This document shows, in pieces, positions 24,801 to 34,262 of a stretch of DNA of 57,480 nt. Numbering within the stretch: the first letter of the stretch is position 1; every line of letters begins with the position of its first letter. A model generated the notes under the pieces. The model did not search any database. It saw only the letters and a program-made list of their open reading frames with translations, and was not told the DNA's origin. The DNA is from an uncultured Spirochaetales bacterium (lineage in GTDB: Bacteria > Spirochaetota > Spirochaetia > Sphaerochaetales > Sphaerochaetaceae): NCBI GenBank assembly GCA_934276485.1, contig CAKQTE010000135.1, positions 1 through 57,480 on the forward strand. The letters run 5' to 3'. The translations under genes were made by a program, and so were the position numbers.

Positions 24801-26525
24801 GTGATAAAAACGCTACTTAAAAGAGTTCGTCAATACAAATGGAAAGCGCTAGTCACTCCACTTTTTATGGTGGGTGAAGTTGCGATGGAGGTTTTGATTC
24901 CAACGCTTATGGCGCTGATTATAGACCGAGGTATTGCATCTTCCGATATGGACTATATTTGGAAGATGTCCTTGGTTCTTTTAGCTTCTGCATTCGGAGC
25001 TCTCTTCTTTGGAGTAATGAGTGCTATCATGGGAGCATCCGCTTCCAGTGGATTTGCAACAAACCTTCGTCATGATCTATTTGGTAAATTGCAGGACTTT
25101 TCTTTCTCTGATATCGATAAGTTCTCTTCCTCTAGCTTGATCACTCGTCTCACAACAGATGTTCAGAACGTGCAATCAACATTTCAGATGTCTATCAGAA
25201 TGCTATTCAGAAGCCCTGTAATGTTTGTATTTGCAATCATCATGGTTGCAAAGAATGGAGGTTCCCTGTCCATTGTTTTTGCAATAGCCATTCCTTTGAT
25301 CATCATCGGCATTGCCTTTGCACTAAAAAAGACACATGCAAGCTTTACAAAGGCATTCAAGGGCTATGATGCCTTTAACATGGTTGTTCAGGAGAACCTG
25401 AGTGGAATCAGGACTGTAAAGGCATATGTAAGACAGGAAGAGCAGGAAGAGAAGTTCAAGAAAGCTGCAGATTATATACAGGAGAACTTCGTCAAGGGAC
25501 AAAGAATAATGGCAATCACCAATCCTTTGATGATGCTAGTATCCTACCTGTGTATGATAGTTGTCTCTTACTTGGGAGCAAGACTCATCAACATAGGATC
25601 CATGGCAACTGGGCAGTTGATGAGCATATACACATACACAGCTCAGATTCTCTCTTCATTGATTATGACAGGCATGATCATTGTTATGTATTCAATTGCT
25701 TGGCCAAGCATGCAGCGTATTACAGAGGTTTTGAATACAGTTCCATCAATGGACAAGAATGAAGATGGAGAGACTGTCGTAAAGGATGGATCCGTATCTT
25801 TCAAGGATGTTTCCTTTGGATACAAAGAAGGTGTTCCTGTATTGAAAGATATCAATCTGGACATCAAATCCGGTGAGACAATTGGTATTCTTGGAACAAC
25901 AGGTTCTGGAAAATCAACTCTCATCAGTCTTATTGCGTGCCTTTATGATGTCGATAGTGGTTCTTTGTTGGTTGGCGGTAAGAATGTAAAGGATTATAAC
26001 CTAGAATCCCTTCGTGATGAAGTTGCAATTGTGTTGCAGAAGAATACGCTTTTTTCTGGAACAATTGCTGAAAACCTTAGATGGGGAAATGAAAATGCAA
26101 CAGATGAAGAACTACGGAAGGCTGCTGAAAATGCATCTGCATTGTCATTCATTCTTGAAAAGCCACAGGGCTTTGAGTCTTGGGTTGAGCAGGGAGGAGC
26201 AAACTTCTCAGGTGGACAAAAGCAGCGACTGTGTATTGCAAGAGCTCTGTTGAAGAATCCAAAGATATTGATCTTGGATGATTCGACATCTGCTGTTGAT
26301 ACTGCAACAGATAGAGCGATCAGGAAGAGCTTGAATGATAACGTTAAAGGAATGACAAAGATCATCATCGCTCAAAGAATCTCATCTGTAGAGGATGCAG
26401 ATAAGATCATCATGATGGAAAATGGTCACATTGATGATATAGGCACACATGAAGAGCTATTAGAGCGTAATGAAGCTTATCAAGTGTTGTATAGAACTCA
26501 GCAGGAGGGTGTTTTAAATGGCTAG
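24801..26525 (+). CDS. ABC exporter half-transporter, degenerate ATPase site subunit
   Basis: A 574-residue type-IV ABC exporter half with six membrane helices and one ATPase domain. Walker A GTTGSGKST lies at about residue 365, the signature FSGGQKQR at about 468. Walker B reads ILILDDSTSAVD with Asp in place of the catalytic Glu, and the switch histidine is replaced (IIIAQRISS). These changes mark it as the degenerate member of a heterodimer, like TM287 or LmrC. It overlaps the gene of the second half by eight bases. Translation starts at GTG behind TAGGAG. Substrate unknown; multidrug or lipid export is typical. Confidence 0.93.
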   Translation: MIKTLLKRVRQYKWKALVTPLFMVGEVAMEVLIPTLMALIIDRGIASSDMDYIWKMSLVLLASAFGALFFGVMSAIMGASASSGFATNLRHDLFGKLQDFSFSDIDKFSSSSLITRLTTDVQNVQSTFQMSIRMLFRSPVMFVFAIIMVAKNGGSLSIVFAIAIPLIIIGIAFALKKTHASFTKAFKGYDAFNMVVQENLSGIRTVKAYVRQEEQEEKFKKAADYIQENFVKGQRIMAITNPLMMLVSYLCMIVVSYLGARLINIGSMATGQLMSIYTYTAQILSSLIMTGMIIVMYSIAWPSMQRITEVLNTVPSMDKNEDGETVVKDGSVSFKDVSFGYKEGVPVLKDINLDIKSGETIGILGTTGSGKSTLISLIACLYDVDSGSLLVGGKNVKDYNLESLRDEVAIVLQKNTLFSGTIAENLRWGNENATDEELRKAAENASALSFILEKPQGFESWVEQGGANFSGGQKQRLCIARALLKNPKILILDDSTSAVDTATDRAIRKSLNDNVKGMTKIIIAQRISSVEDADKIIMMENGHIDDIGTHEELLERNEAYQVLYRTQQEGVLNG

Positions 26526-28500
26526 AAGAATGATGGGCGCAAAAGCAAAACACCCAATGAAGACACTTTTTAGAGTCTTGAAAGATGTTTTTGGACAGAA
26601 GAAGCTTCAAGTTATATTCATCTTTATATGTATTCTTGTTACAGCTTTCACAACTGTATATTCTGCAAACTTCCTAGGATCATTCATCGATGGATGCGTA
26701 GAGCCACTGATTGGAGTAGCAGATCCAGACTGGAAGCCTGTGCTCTTATCTTTGGGTAAGTTTGCACTAGTGGTTTTGGTTTCTGTCATATTCAATTTCC
26801 TTATGTCCTATATGATGGTTTCCATTTCCCAAAGTTCCATATATAGAATAAGAATCAACATGTTTTCAAAGCTATCTTCGCTTCCTTTGTCATACTTTGA
26901 CAGAAACAAGCATGGTTCGATCATGTCTCGTTTCTCTAACGATACAGATACTCTTAATCAGTTGATTTCCAATGGCTTGATTCAATTGATCAGTGCCTTG
27001 ATTACATCTGTATGGGTGCTTATATCGATGATCTCAAATTCATGGCAATTGACCTTGATAGTCTTGGTTTTCATCTTTGTAATGTTCTTTGCAACATCTA
27101 TGGTTGCTAGAAAATCCGGAAGTAATTTTGCTCGTCAGCAGAAGAATCTTGGAGAGGTCAATGGATACATTGAAGAGATGATCAATGGCCAAAGAGTAGT
27201 CAAGGTATTCAATCACGAAGAGAAGAGCAAGGAAGAGTTTGCAGCTTTAAATGAAAAGCTTCGTGTTGCAATGGCTAAGGGTAATGGCTGGGCTAACTCA
27301 ATGGGACCTGTCTCAAACAACATTGGAAACATCCAATATGTTGTTCTTGTTCTTATTGGTGCATATTTTGCAATCAAGAGTGGTGGATTATATTCAATTG
27401 GACTATTGGCAGCATTCTTGCAGCTATCAAAATCGTTCTCCCAAAACATAGGACAGATGTCAAACCAGCTCAATAGTGTTCTTATAGCCCTTGCTGGAGC
27501 TGAAAGAATCTACGAGCTTATGGAAGAAGAGCCTGAAAAAGATAATGGCACCGTAACACTTGTCAATGTAAAGAGTGTTGGAGGGAAGCTTGTTGAATGT
27601 GAGGAGAAAACAGGTTCTTGGGCTTGGAAGATCCATGATGACATCGTCTTGAATAAGGCAGATGAGATCAAACATAAAATCGATCCTGATTATGTAACTC
27701 CAGAACAGAAGAGCGTTGAATGGATCACTCCTTCTGATAAAGGTGCCAAATTCAGATATATCCCTCTAAAGGGTGACATTGTCATGGATCATGTCGACTT
27801 TGGATATACAGAAGACAAGACTGTTCTTCATGATATTTCCCTATATGCAAAACCTGGACAGAAGATTGCATTCGTAGGCTCAACAGGAGCTGGTAAGACT
27901 ACAATCACAAATCTTTTGAACCGTTTCTATAATATCAAGGATGGAATCATCACATTTGATGGCATAGATATTAAGGATATAAAGCTTGATGATCTAAGAC
28001 ACTCCTTGGGTATGGTATTGCAGGATACAAACCTATTTACAGGAACGATCAAGGATAATATCAGATTTGGACGCTTGGACGCTAGCGATGAAGATGTCAT
28101 AAAGGCGGCAAAGCTTGCGAATGCGCATGAATTTATAATGATGATGCCAAATGGCTACGATACAATGCTTTCAAACAATGGAGAGAGCTTGTCTCAAGGT
28201 CAAAGGCAGCTTTTGAGTATTGCGCGTGCTGCAGTTGCAGACACTCCTGTCCTTGTAATGGATGAAGCTACAAGCTCCATCGATACCCATACAGAGGCTC
28301 TTGTTCAGTCTGGTATGGACCGTTTGATGGAGGGCAGGACTGTATTTGTAATTGCCCATAGGCTTTCAACTGTTAGAAATGCAGATGCTATCATGGTTCT
28401 TGAAAACGGTAGAATAATCGAAAGAGGAAACCACGAAGCGCTTTTGGCAGCAAAAGGTGAGTACTATAAGCTTTACACTGGCCTAAGTGTGCTTGATTGA
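26518..28500 (+). CDS. ABC exporter half-transporter, canonical Walker B subunit
   Basis: The partner half, 660 residues. It has six membrane helices, an extra segment of about 70 residues between the membrane and ATPase domains (from NVKSVGGKLVECEE), Walker A GSTGAGKTT near residue 454, signature LSQGQRQL near 558, and an intact Walker B VLVMDEATSSID. The histidine switch IAHRLSTVRN is also intact. The altered signature (LSQGQ instead of LSGGQ) would complete the degenerate site of the first subunit, while the active site uses this Walker B and the first subunit's FSGGQ. The extra linker is common in related Firmicute exporters. Confidence 0.93.
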   Translation: MARRMMGAKAKHPMKTLFRVLKDVFGQKKLQVIFIFICILVTAFTTVYSANFLGSFIDGCVEPLIGVADPDWKPVLLSLGKFALVVLVSVIFNFLMSYMMVSISQSSIYRIRINMFSKLSSLPLSYFDRNKHGSIMSRFSNDTDTLNQLISNGLIQLISALITSVWVLISMISNSWQLTLIVLVFIFVMFFATSMVARKSGSNFARQQKNLGEVNGYIEEMINGQRVVKVFNHEEKSKEEFAALNEKLRVAMAKGNGWANSMGPVSNNIGNIQYVVLVLIGAYFAIKSGGLYSIGLLAAFLQLSKSFSQNIGQMSNQLNSVLIALAGAERIYELMEEEPEKDNGTVTLVNVKSVGGKLVECEEKTGSWAWKIHDDIVLNKADEIKHKIDPDYVTPEQKSVEWITPSDKGAKFRYIPLKGDIVMDHVDFGYTEDKTVLHDISLYAKPGQKIAFVGSTGAGKTTITNLLNRFYNIKDGIITFDGIDIKDIKLDDLRHSLGMVLQDTNLFTGTIKDNIRFGRLDASDEDVIKAAKLANAHEFIMMMPNGYDTMLSNNGESLSQGQRQLLSIARAAVADTPVLVMDEATSSIDTHTEALVQSGMDRLMEGRTVFVIAHRLSTVRNADAIMVLENGRIIERGNHEALLAAKGEYYKLYTGLSVLD

Positions 28501-28548
28501 GAAAATTCATGATAAAGGCTGTGATTGAGAAAATTCATGATAAAGGCT
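28494..28548. repeat. 28-bp tandem duplication at the ABC gene stop codon
   Basis: A 27-base stretch beginning TGATTGAGAAAATTCATG is repeated identically one base after its first copy. The first copy overlaps the last codons and the TGA of the exporter gene. It looks like a recent slippage or duplication. Confidence 0.95.
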
Positions 28549-28603
28549 TTACTTAATAAGCGAAAATAGTGTATAAAATCTTGTCCCTGCTAATTTAAGT
28601 GGT

Positions 28604-28632
28604 TTGACATACGTCTCTACTATTGCTATTAT
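28604..28632 (+). promoter_or_regulatory. Strong vegetative promoter of the small basic gene
   Basis: A perfect TTGACA is separated by 17 bases from TATTAT, followed by a 36-base leader with GGAGG before the start codon. Confidence 0.75.
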
Positions 28633-28668
28633 TGGTAGGAAGTTGAGTAATTCCGGAGGATTATAGAT

Positions 28669-28839
28669 ATGGCTGGTAATGTTTCAAAGAACGCTCATCG
28701 TGAAGGTGCTAAGGTTCTTACAAGCAGGTGGGGTGGCGCTATCAAGATGAAGAGCGTCTTCGAGAATGGAAAGCTCCGCCATGTAGCATATTGCGAGAAA
28801 AGTGGCAACACAGCTCGTAAGCCAAAGGATTTGATGTAA
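28669..28839 (+). CDS. 56-residue basic protein of unknown function
   Basis: A short gene with full expression signals: consensus promoter, ribosome site GGAGG eight bases before the ATG, and a terminator after the stop. The product begins MAGNVSKNAHREGAKVL, contains RWGGAIKMKSVF and the single Cys in HVAYCEKSGNTARKPKD, and has an excess of Lys, Arg and His with no membrane segment. This suggests a small nucleic-acid-associated or ribosome-associated protein, but I do not recognise a family. Confidence 0.8.
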   Translation: MAGNVSKNAHREGAKVLTSRWGGAIKMKSVFENGKLRHVAYCEKSGNTARKPKDLM

Positions 28840-28860
28840 TAGAAAATCCTTTCAGATTTA

Positions 28861-28889
28861 GGCCCGTTATCTAGCGGGTCTTTATTTTT
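28861..28889 (+). terminator. Terminator of the small basic gene
   Basis: GGCCCG and CGGGTC pair around an eight-base loop and are followed by TTTATTTTT, 22 bases after the stop codon. Confidence 0.75.
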
Positions 28890-29101
28890 GACAAAATTCT
28901 CAAAAATGTTATCAAAAAGGATGTAACTTGGCTTTCTTCTCGTTGTTTTCCTATAGTGTAAAGGGTTCTTGTTTTAAGTTTTTTTAACACAAAAAACACC
29001 TTAAATCACCGTTTTTGTTATATCTTTCACGTAAAAGCTATGGTATAGTTAATTATATTGTTAGATGAAACGATGATTAGTTATCATAAGGAGGAAAACT
29101 C

Positions 29102-31579
29102 GTGAAACGTTTTTCAAGGAAAATTTCTTCGGTTCTTTTGGTAGCTTTGCTTGCTTTTGCAATGATTGGATGTTCAAGTACAGCTAAGGTTGAATCTGTT
29201 CCTGGTGTTGTTGTTGCAGCTCCAGCAGAGACAACTACTCCAAGTGCACCAGCTGAAGCACCAGCTCCAGCTCCAGAAGTAGCTGAGCCAGCACCAGCTC
29301 CAGCACCAGAAGTGGTTGAGGAGAAAGCAATCTTAACTAGAGATATTACAATGTATGGCTACACAGCTTCTATTGAGGCTTTTGATGGTTATGCAAATGT
29401 TACATATCCTACAGTAGTAACAGAATCAGATCTAGCTCAGGCAGTTGCAGCTCTAAATGCAGCTTATCCTGGTGAGCTTGATGGAATTCTATATGAAGTA
29501 AAGGCTCCAGGCAAACTTCTTGTTACTTATCCACAGGGACTAAGTGCAGATGTTCTCAATGCATATATCAATGTTCTTGAGTCAGATCTAGCTTACTATG
29601 TTTCTGCTTTGCTTACTCCAGCAGAAACTGCTCCAGCTGAAGCACCAGCTCCTGCAGCAGAAGCTCCAGTTGAAGTAATAAAGCCTATCCTAACTAGAGA
29701 TATTACAATGTATGGCTTTACAGCTTCTATCGAGGTTTTTGATGGCTATGCAAATGTATCATATCCTGCAGTAGTAACAGAGGGAGATCTAGCTCAGGCA
29801 GTTGCAGCTCTAAACGCAGCTTATCCAAACGAGCTACAGGGAATCACATATGAAGTAAAGGCTCCAGGCAGACTTCTTGTTAAGTTCCCAGAAGGTCTAA
29901 GTGCAGATGTTCTAAATGCATACCTTGATGCTCTTGAGTCAGATCTTACTTACTATGTATCTACATTGCTTGCTCCAGCTGAAACAGCTCCTGTTGAAAC
30001 AACTCCAGCTGAGAAGGTAGAAGAAGCAGCTCCTGCAGTAGTAGAGGCACCAGTAGCTAAGGAACCAACAGTATACCAGGGCGGTATCGTTGAGATTGAA
30101 AAGAATGCAAAGGGTGACAAGGAATTCGACCTTTACGTTGTACATACAAATGACGTTCATGGAAGAATCGTTCCTGCAGACGGTGGCATGGGATATTCAA
30201 AGTTCGCAACACTTCTAAGGGATGCAAGAGCTTTGACAGACAATATCCTACTCTTGGATGCAGGCGACGTTTCCCATGGAACAAACCTTGCAAACGCATT
30301 CCAGGGTGAGACAGTTGGTGTTCTTCTTGATATGCTCGGATACGATGCAGTTGCTCCAGGCAACCATGACTTCAACTACGGTGCAGATACTCTTATAAAG
30401 GGGGCTAAGCTTGCTGAAGAGTATGCTAGCTTCAGAGTACTTGCTGCTAACGTAACAGATGAGAATGGAAACTTGGTATTCCAGCCATATCAGGTATATG
30501 ACTACAACGGATACAAGGTAGTTGTAATCGGTCTTACAACTCCTGATACAAAGACAAAGTCACATCCAAAGAATACAGTTGGTCTTGATTTCATGAGCGA
30601 AGAAGTTGTTAACGGCGCACAGGCTCTTGTAGACTATGCAAACGAAATCGGTGACTTCGTAGTAGTTCTTGGACACATCGGTCTTGATGCAGATGGTTCT
30701 TCAGGAATCACATCAGATTGGATCTGCTCAAATATCAAGGGAATCGACTTGTTCGTAGATGGTCACTCACACTCAGTTCTTGAGAATGGCATGAAGGTTG
30801 GCGATACTCTTATCGTATCAACTGGCGAGTACCTAAAGAACTTTGGTGTTGTTGAAGTACACTTCAGCCCAGAAGGCGTAAAGATTACAGATGCTAGATT
30901 GATTTCAGCTGAAGAAGTTAACGCTCCAGAAGGAACAATCCTAGAGTCATTCGGAATCAAGGAAGTTGAAAACGATCCTGAAGTTGATGCATACATCGCA
31001 TCTGCAGAGCAGAAGCTCAACGAAATGTACAGCGTAGTTGTAGCTAATGTTCCTACAGACCTAGATGGTGCTAGAGAGAACGTAAGAACCAAGAAGACCA
31101 ACCTTTCCAAGCTTATTGTTAAGGCTATGACAACTGAGTCTGGTGCAGATTTCACAATCACAAATGGTGGTGGAATCAGAGCATCTATCAAGAAGGGTGA
31201 TGTAACTCTTGGTGATATCAACGCAGTTCTTCCATTCACAAATACAATCACAGTTTGTGAAATCACTCCAGCTGAAGTATATGCAGCTCTCGAACATGGA
31301 TATTCAAAGCTTCCAGAGACAAACGGTGGATACTCACAGACAGACCTACAGGTAGTTTACTCAAAGTCAGCTCCAGCAGGTTCAAGAATCTTGAGAGTAC
31401 TTCTCAACGGTAAGGTTCTCGACAAGAGCGACACAACAACTATCTACAAGGTTGCTACAAACGACTTCATGGCAGCTGGCGGAGATGGTTACACAATGTT
31501 CGGAAAGGTTCTTCAGGAAGGTAAGATGCTTAACGAAGTATTCGCAGATTACCTACAGAAGGTTTATCCAGCAAAATAA
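29102..31579 (+). CDS. 5'-nucleotidase family lipoprotein with tandem N-terminal domain repeats
   Basis: An 825-residue lipoprotein. Signal peptide with lipobox ending at Cys24 (MIGC), then Pro/Ala/Glu-rich linkers and two copies of an unrecognised domain of about 95 residues starting at Ile77 and Ile196 (ILTRDITMYG in both). The C-terminal 480 residues form the bimetal nucleotidase: VHTNDVHGR, DAGDVSHG, GNHDFNYG, GHIGLD and DGHSHS in the phosphoesterase part, and TNGGGIRASIKKGDVTLGD in the substrate-specificity domain. It should hydrolyse nucleotides or related phosphoesters outside the cytoplasm for nucleoside or phosphate recovery. Translation starts at GTG behind AAGGAGG. The chain is longer than a usual family member of 500-600 residues because of the repeats. 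Confidence 0.92.
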   Translation: MKRFSRKISSVLLVALLAFAMIGCSSTAKVESVPGVVVAAPAETTTPSAPAEAPAPAPEVAEPAPAPAPEVVEEKAILTRDITMYGYTASIEAFDGYANVTYPTVVTESDLAQAVAALNAAYPGELDGILYEVKAPGKLLVTYPQGLSADVLNAYINVLESDLAYYVSALLTPAETAPAEAPAPAAEAPVEVIKPILTRDITMYGFTASIEVFDGYANVSYPAVVTEGDLAQAVAALNAAYPNELQGITYEVKAPGRLLVKFPEGLSADVLNAYLDALESDLTYYVSTLLAPAETAPVETTPAEKVEEAAPAVVEAPVAKEPTVYQGGIVEIEKNAKGDKEFDLYVVHTNDVHGRIVPADGGMGYSKFATLLRDARALTDNILLLDAGDVSHGTNLANAFQGETVGVLLDMLGYDAVAPGNHDFNYGADTLIKGAKLAEEYASFRVLAANVTDENGNLVFQPYQVYDYNGYKVVVIGLTTPDTKTKSHPKNTVGLDFMSEEVVNGAQALVDYANEIGDFVVVLGHIGLDADGSSGITSDWICSNIKGIDLFVDGHSHSVLENGMKVGDTLIVSTGEYLKNFGVVEVHFSPEGVKITDARLISAEEVNAPEGTILESFGIKEVENDPEVDAYIASAEQKLNEMYSVVVANVPTDLDGARENVRTKKTNLSKLIVKAMTTESGADFTITNGGGIRASIKKGDVTLGDINAVLPFTNTITVCEITPAEVYAALEHGYSKLPETNGGYSQTDLQVVYSKSAPAGSRILRVLLNGKVLDKSDTTTIYKVATNDFMAAGGDGYTMFGKVLQEGKMLNEVFADYLQKVYPAK

Positions 31580-31602
31580 TCAACAAAGATTACTAATCTT
31601 GA

Positions 31603-31631
31603 ATGGGTACTCGAAAAGGGTACCCATTTTT
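31603..31631 (+). terminator. Terminator of the nucleotidase gene
   Basis: ATGGGTAC and GTACCCAT form a perfect 8-bp stem with a nine-base loop followed by four or five T's, 23 bases after the stop. An in-frame ATG in the left arm would extend the ung frame but is not a plausible start. Confidence 0.85.
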
Positions 31632-31656
31632 CATTCACTCATGTATCATTTTTCAT

Positions 31657-32325
31657 ATGAGTACTTGGCACGACATCATAGGACCATTGAAACAGACCGA
31701 TGCTTTCAAGCATGCATATATGTATCAAGAAGAAAGACGTAAAGCAGGAGATGTAATCTATCCAGCGCGAGAGAATATATTCAATGCATTCAAGCTTACT
31801 TCCTTTGAAAACCTTAAGGTCGTTATCTTGGGCCAGGATCCATATCATGAACCTGGACAGGCAATGGGACTTAGTTTCTCGGTTCCTAGAGGTATTACGA
31901 TTCCACCATCATTGCAGAATATCTATAAATGCCTTGAGTCCGATATACCAGGCTTTGTATCACCAAGCCATGGGGATCTTTCTCATTGGGCAGAACAGGG
32001 TGTACTACTTCTAAACTCTGTGTTGACAGTTAAAGCTCATCAAGCCTTTTCTCATAAAGGACAGGGCTGGGAAGAGTTCACAGATGATGTGATAAAAACT
32101 ATCAATGACAAGTGTGAAAACCTTGTATTCATGCTATGGGGAAGCCCTGCACGGCAAAAGGGTGCTGTTGTAGATAAGTCAAGGCATCTAGTGCTGGAGA
32201 CAGTACATCCAAGCCCATTATCTGCATATAGGGGCTTTCTTACTTGCCATCATTTTTCTAAGTGTAATCAATATCTAACAGAACATGGAAAAAAGCCCAT
32301 TGATTGGCAACTCCCACTTTTGTGA
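31657..32325 (+). CDS. ung: Uracil-DNA glycosylase, family 1
   Basis: Ung removes uracil from DNA to start base-excision repair. The 222-residue chain has the catalytic water-activating motif GQDPYHEPGQA, the Phe-containing GLSFSVP, LLLNSVLTV and the DNA-intercalating loop HPSPLSAYRG. The start is the ATG giving MSTWHDIIG, since the longer frame begins inside the preceding terminator. TATCAT ends seven bases before it and no ribosome site is present, so a leaderless transcript is likely. Confidence 0.95.
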   Translation: MSTWHDIIGPLKQTDAFKHAYMYQEERRKAGDVIYPARENIFNAFKLTSFENLKVVILGQDPYHEPGQAMGLSFSVPRGITIPPSLQNIYKCLESDIPGFVSPSHGDLSHWAEQGVLLLNSVLTVKAHQAFSHKGQGWEEFTDDVIKTINDKCENLVFMLWGSPARQKGAVVDKSRHLVLETVHPSPLSAYRGFLTCHHFSKCNQYLTEHGKKPIDWQLPLL

Positions 32326-32483
32326 TTTTGCAAAAAACATAAATAAAATTGACATTGTATTGGTTTATAAATAGCATATAGAAAAGAAAATGAGTTCCCA
32401 CCTAATTTTTATTTGATGCTTTTAATTTCATTTTCCTATTATTCTGCTTTGTTTTTTCTTTCATGAAGAATCGTTTTGTTTTT

Positions 32484-32504
32484 ATCCCTGTAGGGGGATT
32501 TTTG
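32484..32504 (+). terminator. Weak candidate terminator before the second exporter operon
   Basis: ATCCC and GGGAT pair around six bases and are followed by TTTTTG. The stem is short. The rest of the 220-base gap after ung is AT-rich with no ORF. Confidence 0.35.
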
Positions 32505-32549
32505 TCAAAGGGAGGCGTTTGAAAGCTTTGTAGCTTTTTGTTGATTGCC

Positions 32550-34262
32550 ATGAAATTGAAGTTTTATAAATATGCTCTAAAGAATATAAAGTTGTATATA
32601 ATCTGTGCCATTGTCCTAGTGCTTGGAATATTGTTTTCTCTACTAGGACCATATCTGATGGGAAAGATCATTGATGATGTAGTAATAGCTTCGAACACAA
32701 GTTTATTGTGGCCATTGGGAATTGCGATGTTTCTGTCGTATGCACTCACAGGACTACTTCATTACCTTGAGGAGTATAATTCAGATAAAATCTCAAAGCT
32801 TGTTGCTTCCAATATAAGACTTGATCTCTTTAGCTGGATTCAGAAGGAAGATGGAAGCTTCTTCAGAGAGCGTAGTGCTGCTGACCTGATGAGCAGAACT
32901 ACAACAGATACAAACTACATTGGTTTTACATTTGGATATTGTATTGTTTATACAGTTCAAGCGTTATGTTCTGTGATAGCTATCTCAATTGCAATCTGTG
33001 CTGTAAATCCACTTGGTGCGATCATTCCATTTGCATTCTTGCCCATTATCGTATTCCTTTCATATAAGGCAGAGGTGAAAGGCGACAAGATCATGGATGA
33101 CCTTTCAGATCAAAGTGCAAACATAAACCAAGTAGCGGGTGAAGCTATCAAGGGAATTCGTACAGTTAAGGCTTTTGGAACTGAAGACAAGGAAAGAAAG
33201 AGATTTGCTGTTTACAACAAAAAGTATAGAGATCTTCACAATAGAATCGACTATCTATGGACAGATTGGTATGCTCCTGTTGATGCTCTTGCTCGTGCGA
33301 TGATCCTTATTAACATCCTTCTTTGTGGAACCATGGTAATTGGAGAAAAGATGAGCCTGGGAGATTTCACAATTGTTTTCCAATACACAAGCCAGCTTAC
33401 TATGCCAATTACAGAGTTTGGATGGCTCTTGAGAATGTTTGCACAAGCTAGGTCCGGCGGAAGAAAGATCAATAAGATAATGGAGCGAGAGCCTTTGGTA
33501 GTATCTGGAGAAGATACTATTGAAGAAAATGCAGAGACATTGGAATTCAAGAATGTATCATTTTCGCATCAAGGAAAGACTCTCTTGGACGATGTATCTT
33601 TCAAGCTTGAAAAGGGAAAGACGCTGGCAATCATGGGTGCCTCAGGCTCTGGAAAGTCTCTTATTGCATCCCTTGCTGTTCGATTTATAGATCCTACAGA
33701 AGGAGAGGTTGTAATTGATGGAAAGAATATCCGAAATTGTACTCTCGATAGTGTTAGGTCATTCTCGTCTATTGTTACTCAAGATGTGTTCTTGTTCTCA
33801 GATAGCGTTATAAACAATATCAGGCTTGGTCAGCGCGATCGCTTGGACAGAGAGATCTGTGTTGAGTCTGCGAGAAAAGCCAATGCTTCCGGATTCATTG
33901 AAAATCTATCAAATGGATATGATACGGTAATTGGAGAGCGTGGAGTAGGATTATCTGGAGGCCAGAAACAGAGACTTTCCATTGCTAGATCGTTTTCAAA
34001 GAAATGCAGGTTGATCATTCTTGATGATGCTACTTCTGCATTGGATATGGAGACTGAGAGAGATATCGAGGATACTCTAAAACATCAGAAAGACATGTCA
34101 ATGATGATCATTGCCCATAGAATTTCTGCAGTCTCTTTTGCAGACGAAATCATTGTCTTGGAAGCAGGAAGAATCAAGGAGAGAGGTACTCATAAGACTC
34201 TTATGGAGAAAAAAGGTCTTTATTACCAGACATACCTTTCTCAATATCCGGAGAGTGTGTAA
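32550..34262 (+). CDS. ABC exporter half-transporter, degenerate-site subunit (second pair)
   Basis: A 570-residue exporter half with six membrane helices and an ATPase domain. Walker A is GASGSGKS near residue 363, signature LSGGQKQRL, and Walker B LIILDDATSALD has Asp in place of the catalytic Glu, while the switch His is kept (IIAHRISAV). It therefore corresponds to the first gene of the pair at 24.8 kb. The start is uncertain: TTG at 32538 is also in frame, and no good ribosome site precedes either. Its stop overlaps the next start (TAATG). Confidence 0.9.
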   Translation: MKLKFYKYALKNIKLYIICAIVLVLGILFSLLGPYLMGKIIDDVVIASNTSLLWPLGIAMFLSYALTGLLHYLEEYNSDKISKLVASNIRLDLFSWIQKEDGSFFRERSAADLMSRTTTDTNYIGFTFGYCIVYTVQALCSVIAISIAICAVNPLGAIIPFAFLPIIVFLSYKAEVKGDKIMDDLSDQSANINQVAGEAIKGIRTVKAFGTEDKERKRFAVYNKKYRDLHNRIDYLWTDWYAPVDALARAMILINILLCGTMVIGEKMSLGDFTIVFQYTSQLTMPITEFGWLLRMFAQARSGGRKINKIMEREPLVVSGEDTIEENAETLEFKNVSFSHQGKTLLDDVSFKLEKGKTLAIMGASGSGKSLIASLAVRFIDPTEGEVVIDGKNIRNCTLDSVRSFSSIVTQDVFLFSDSVINNIRLGQRDRLDREICVESARKANASGFIENLSNGYDTVIGERGVGLSGGQKQRLSIARSFSKKCRLIILDDATSALDMETERDIEDTLKHQKDMSMMIIAHRISAVSFADEIIVLEAGRIKERGTHKTLMEKKGLYYQTYLSQYPESV

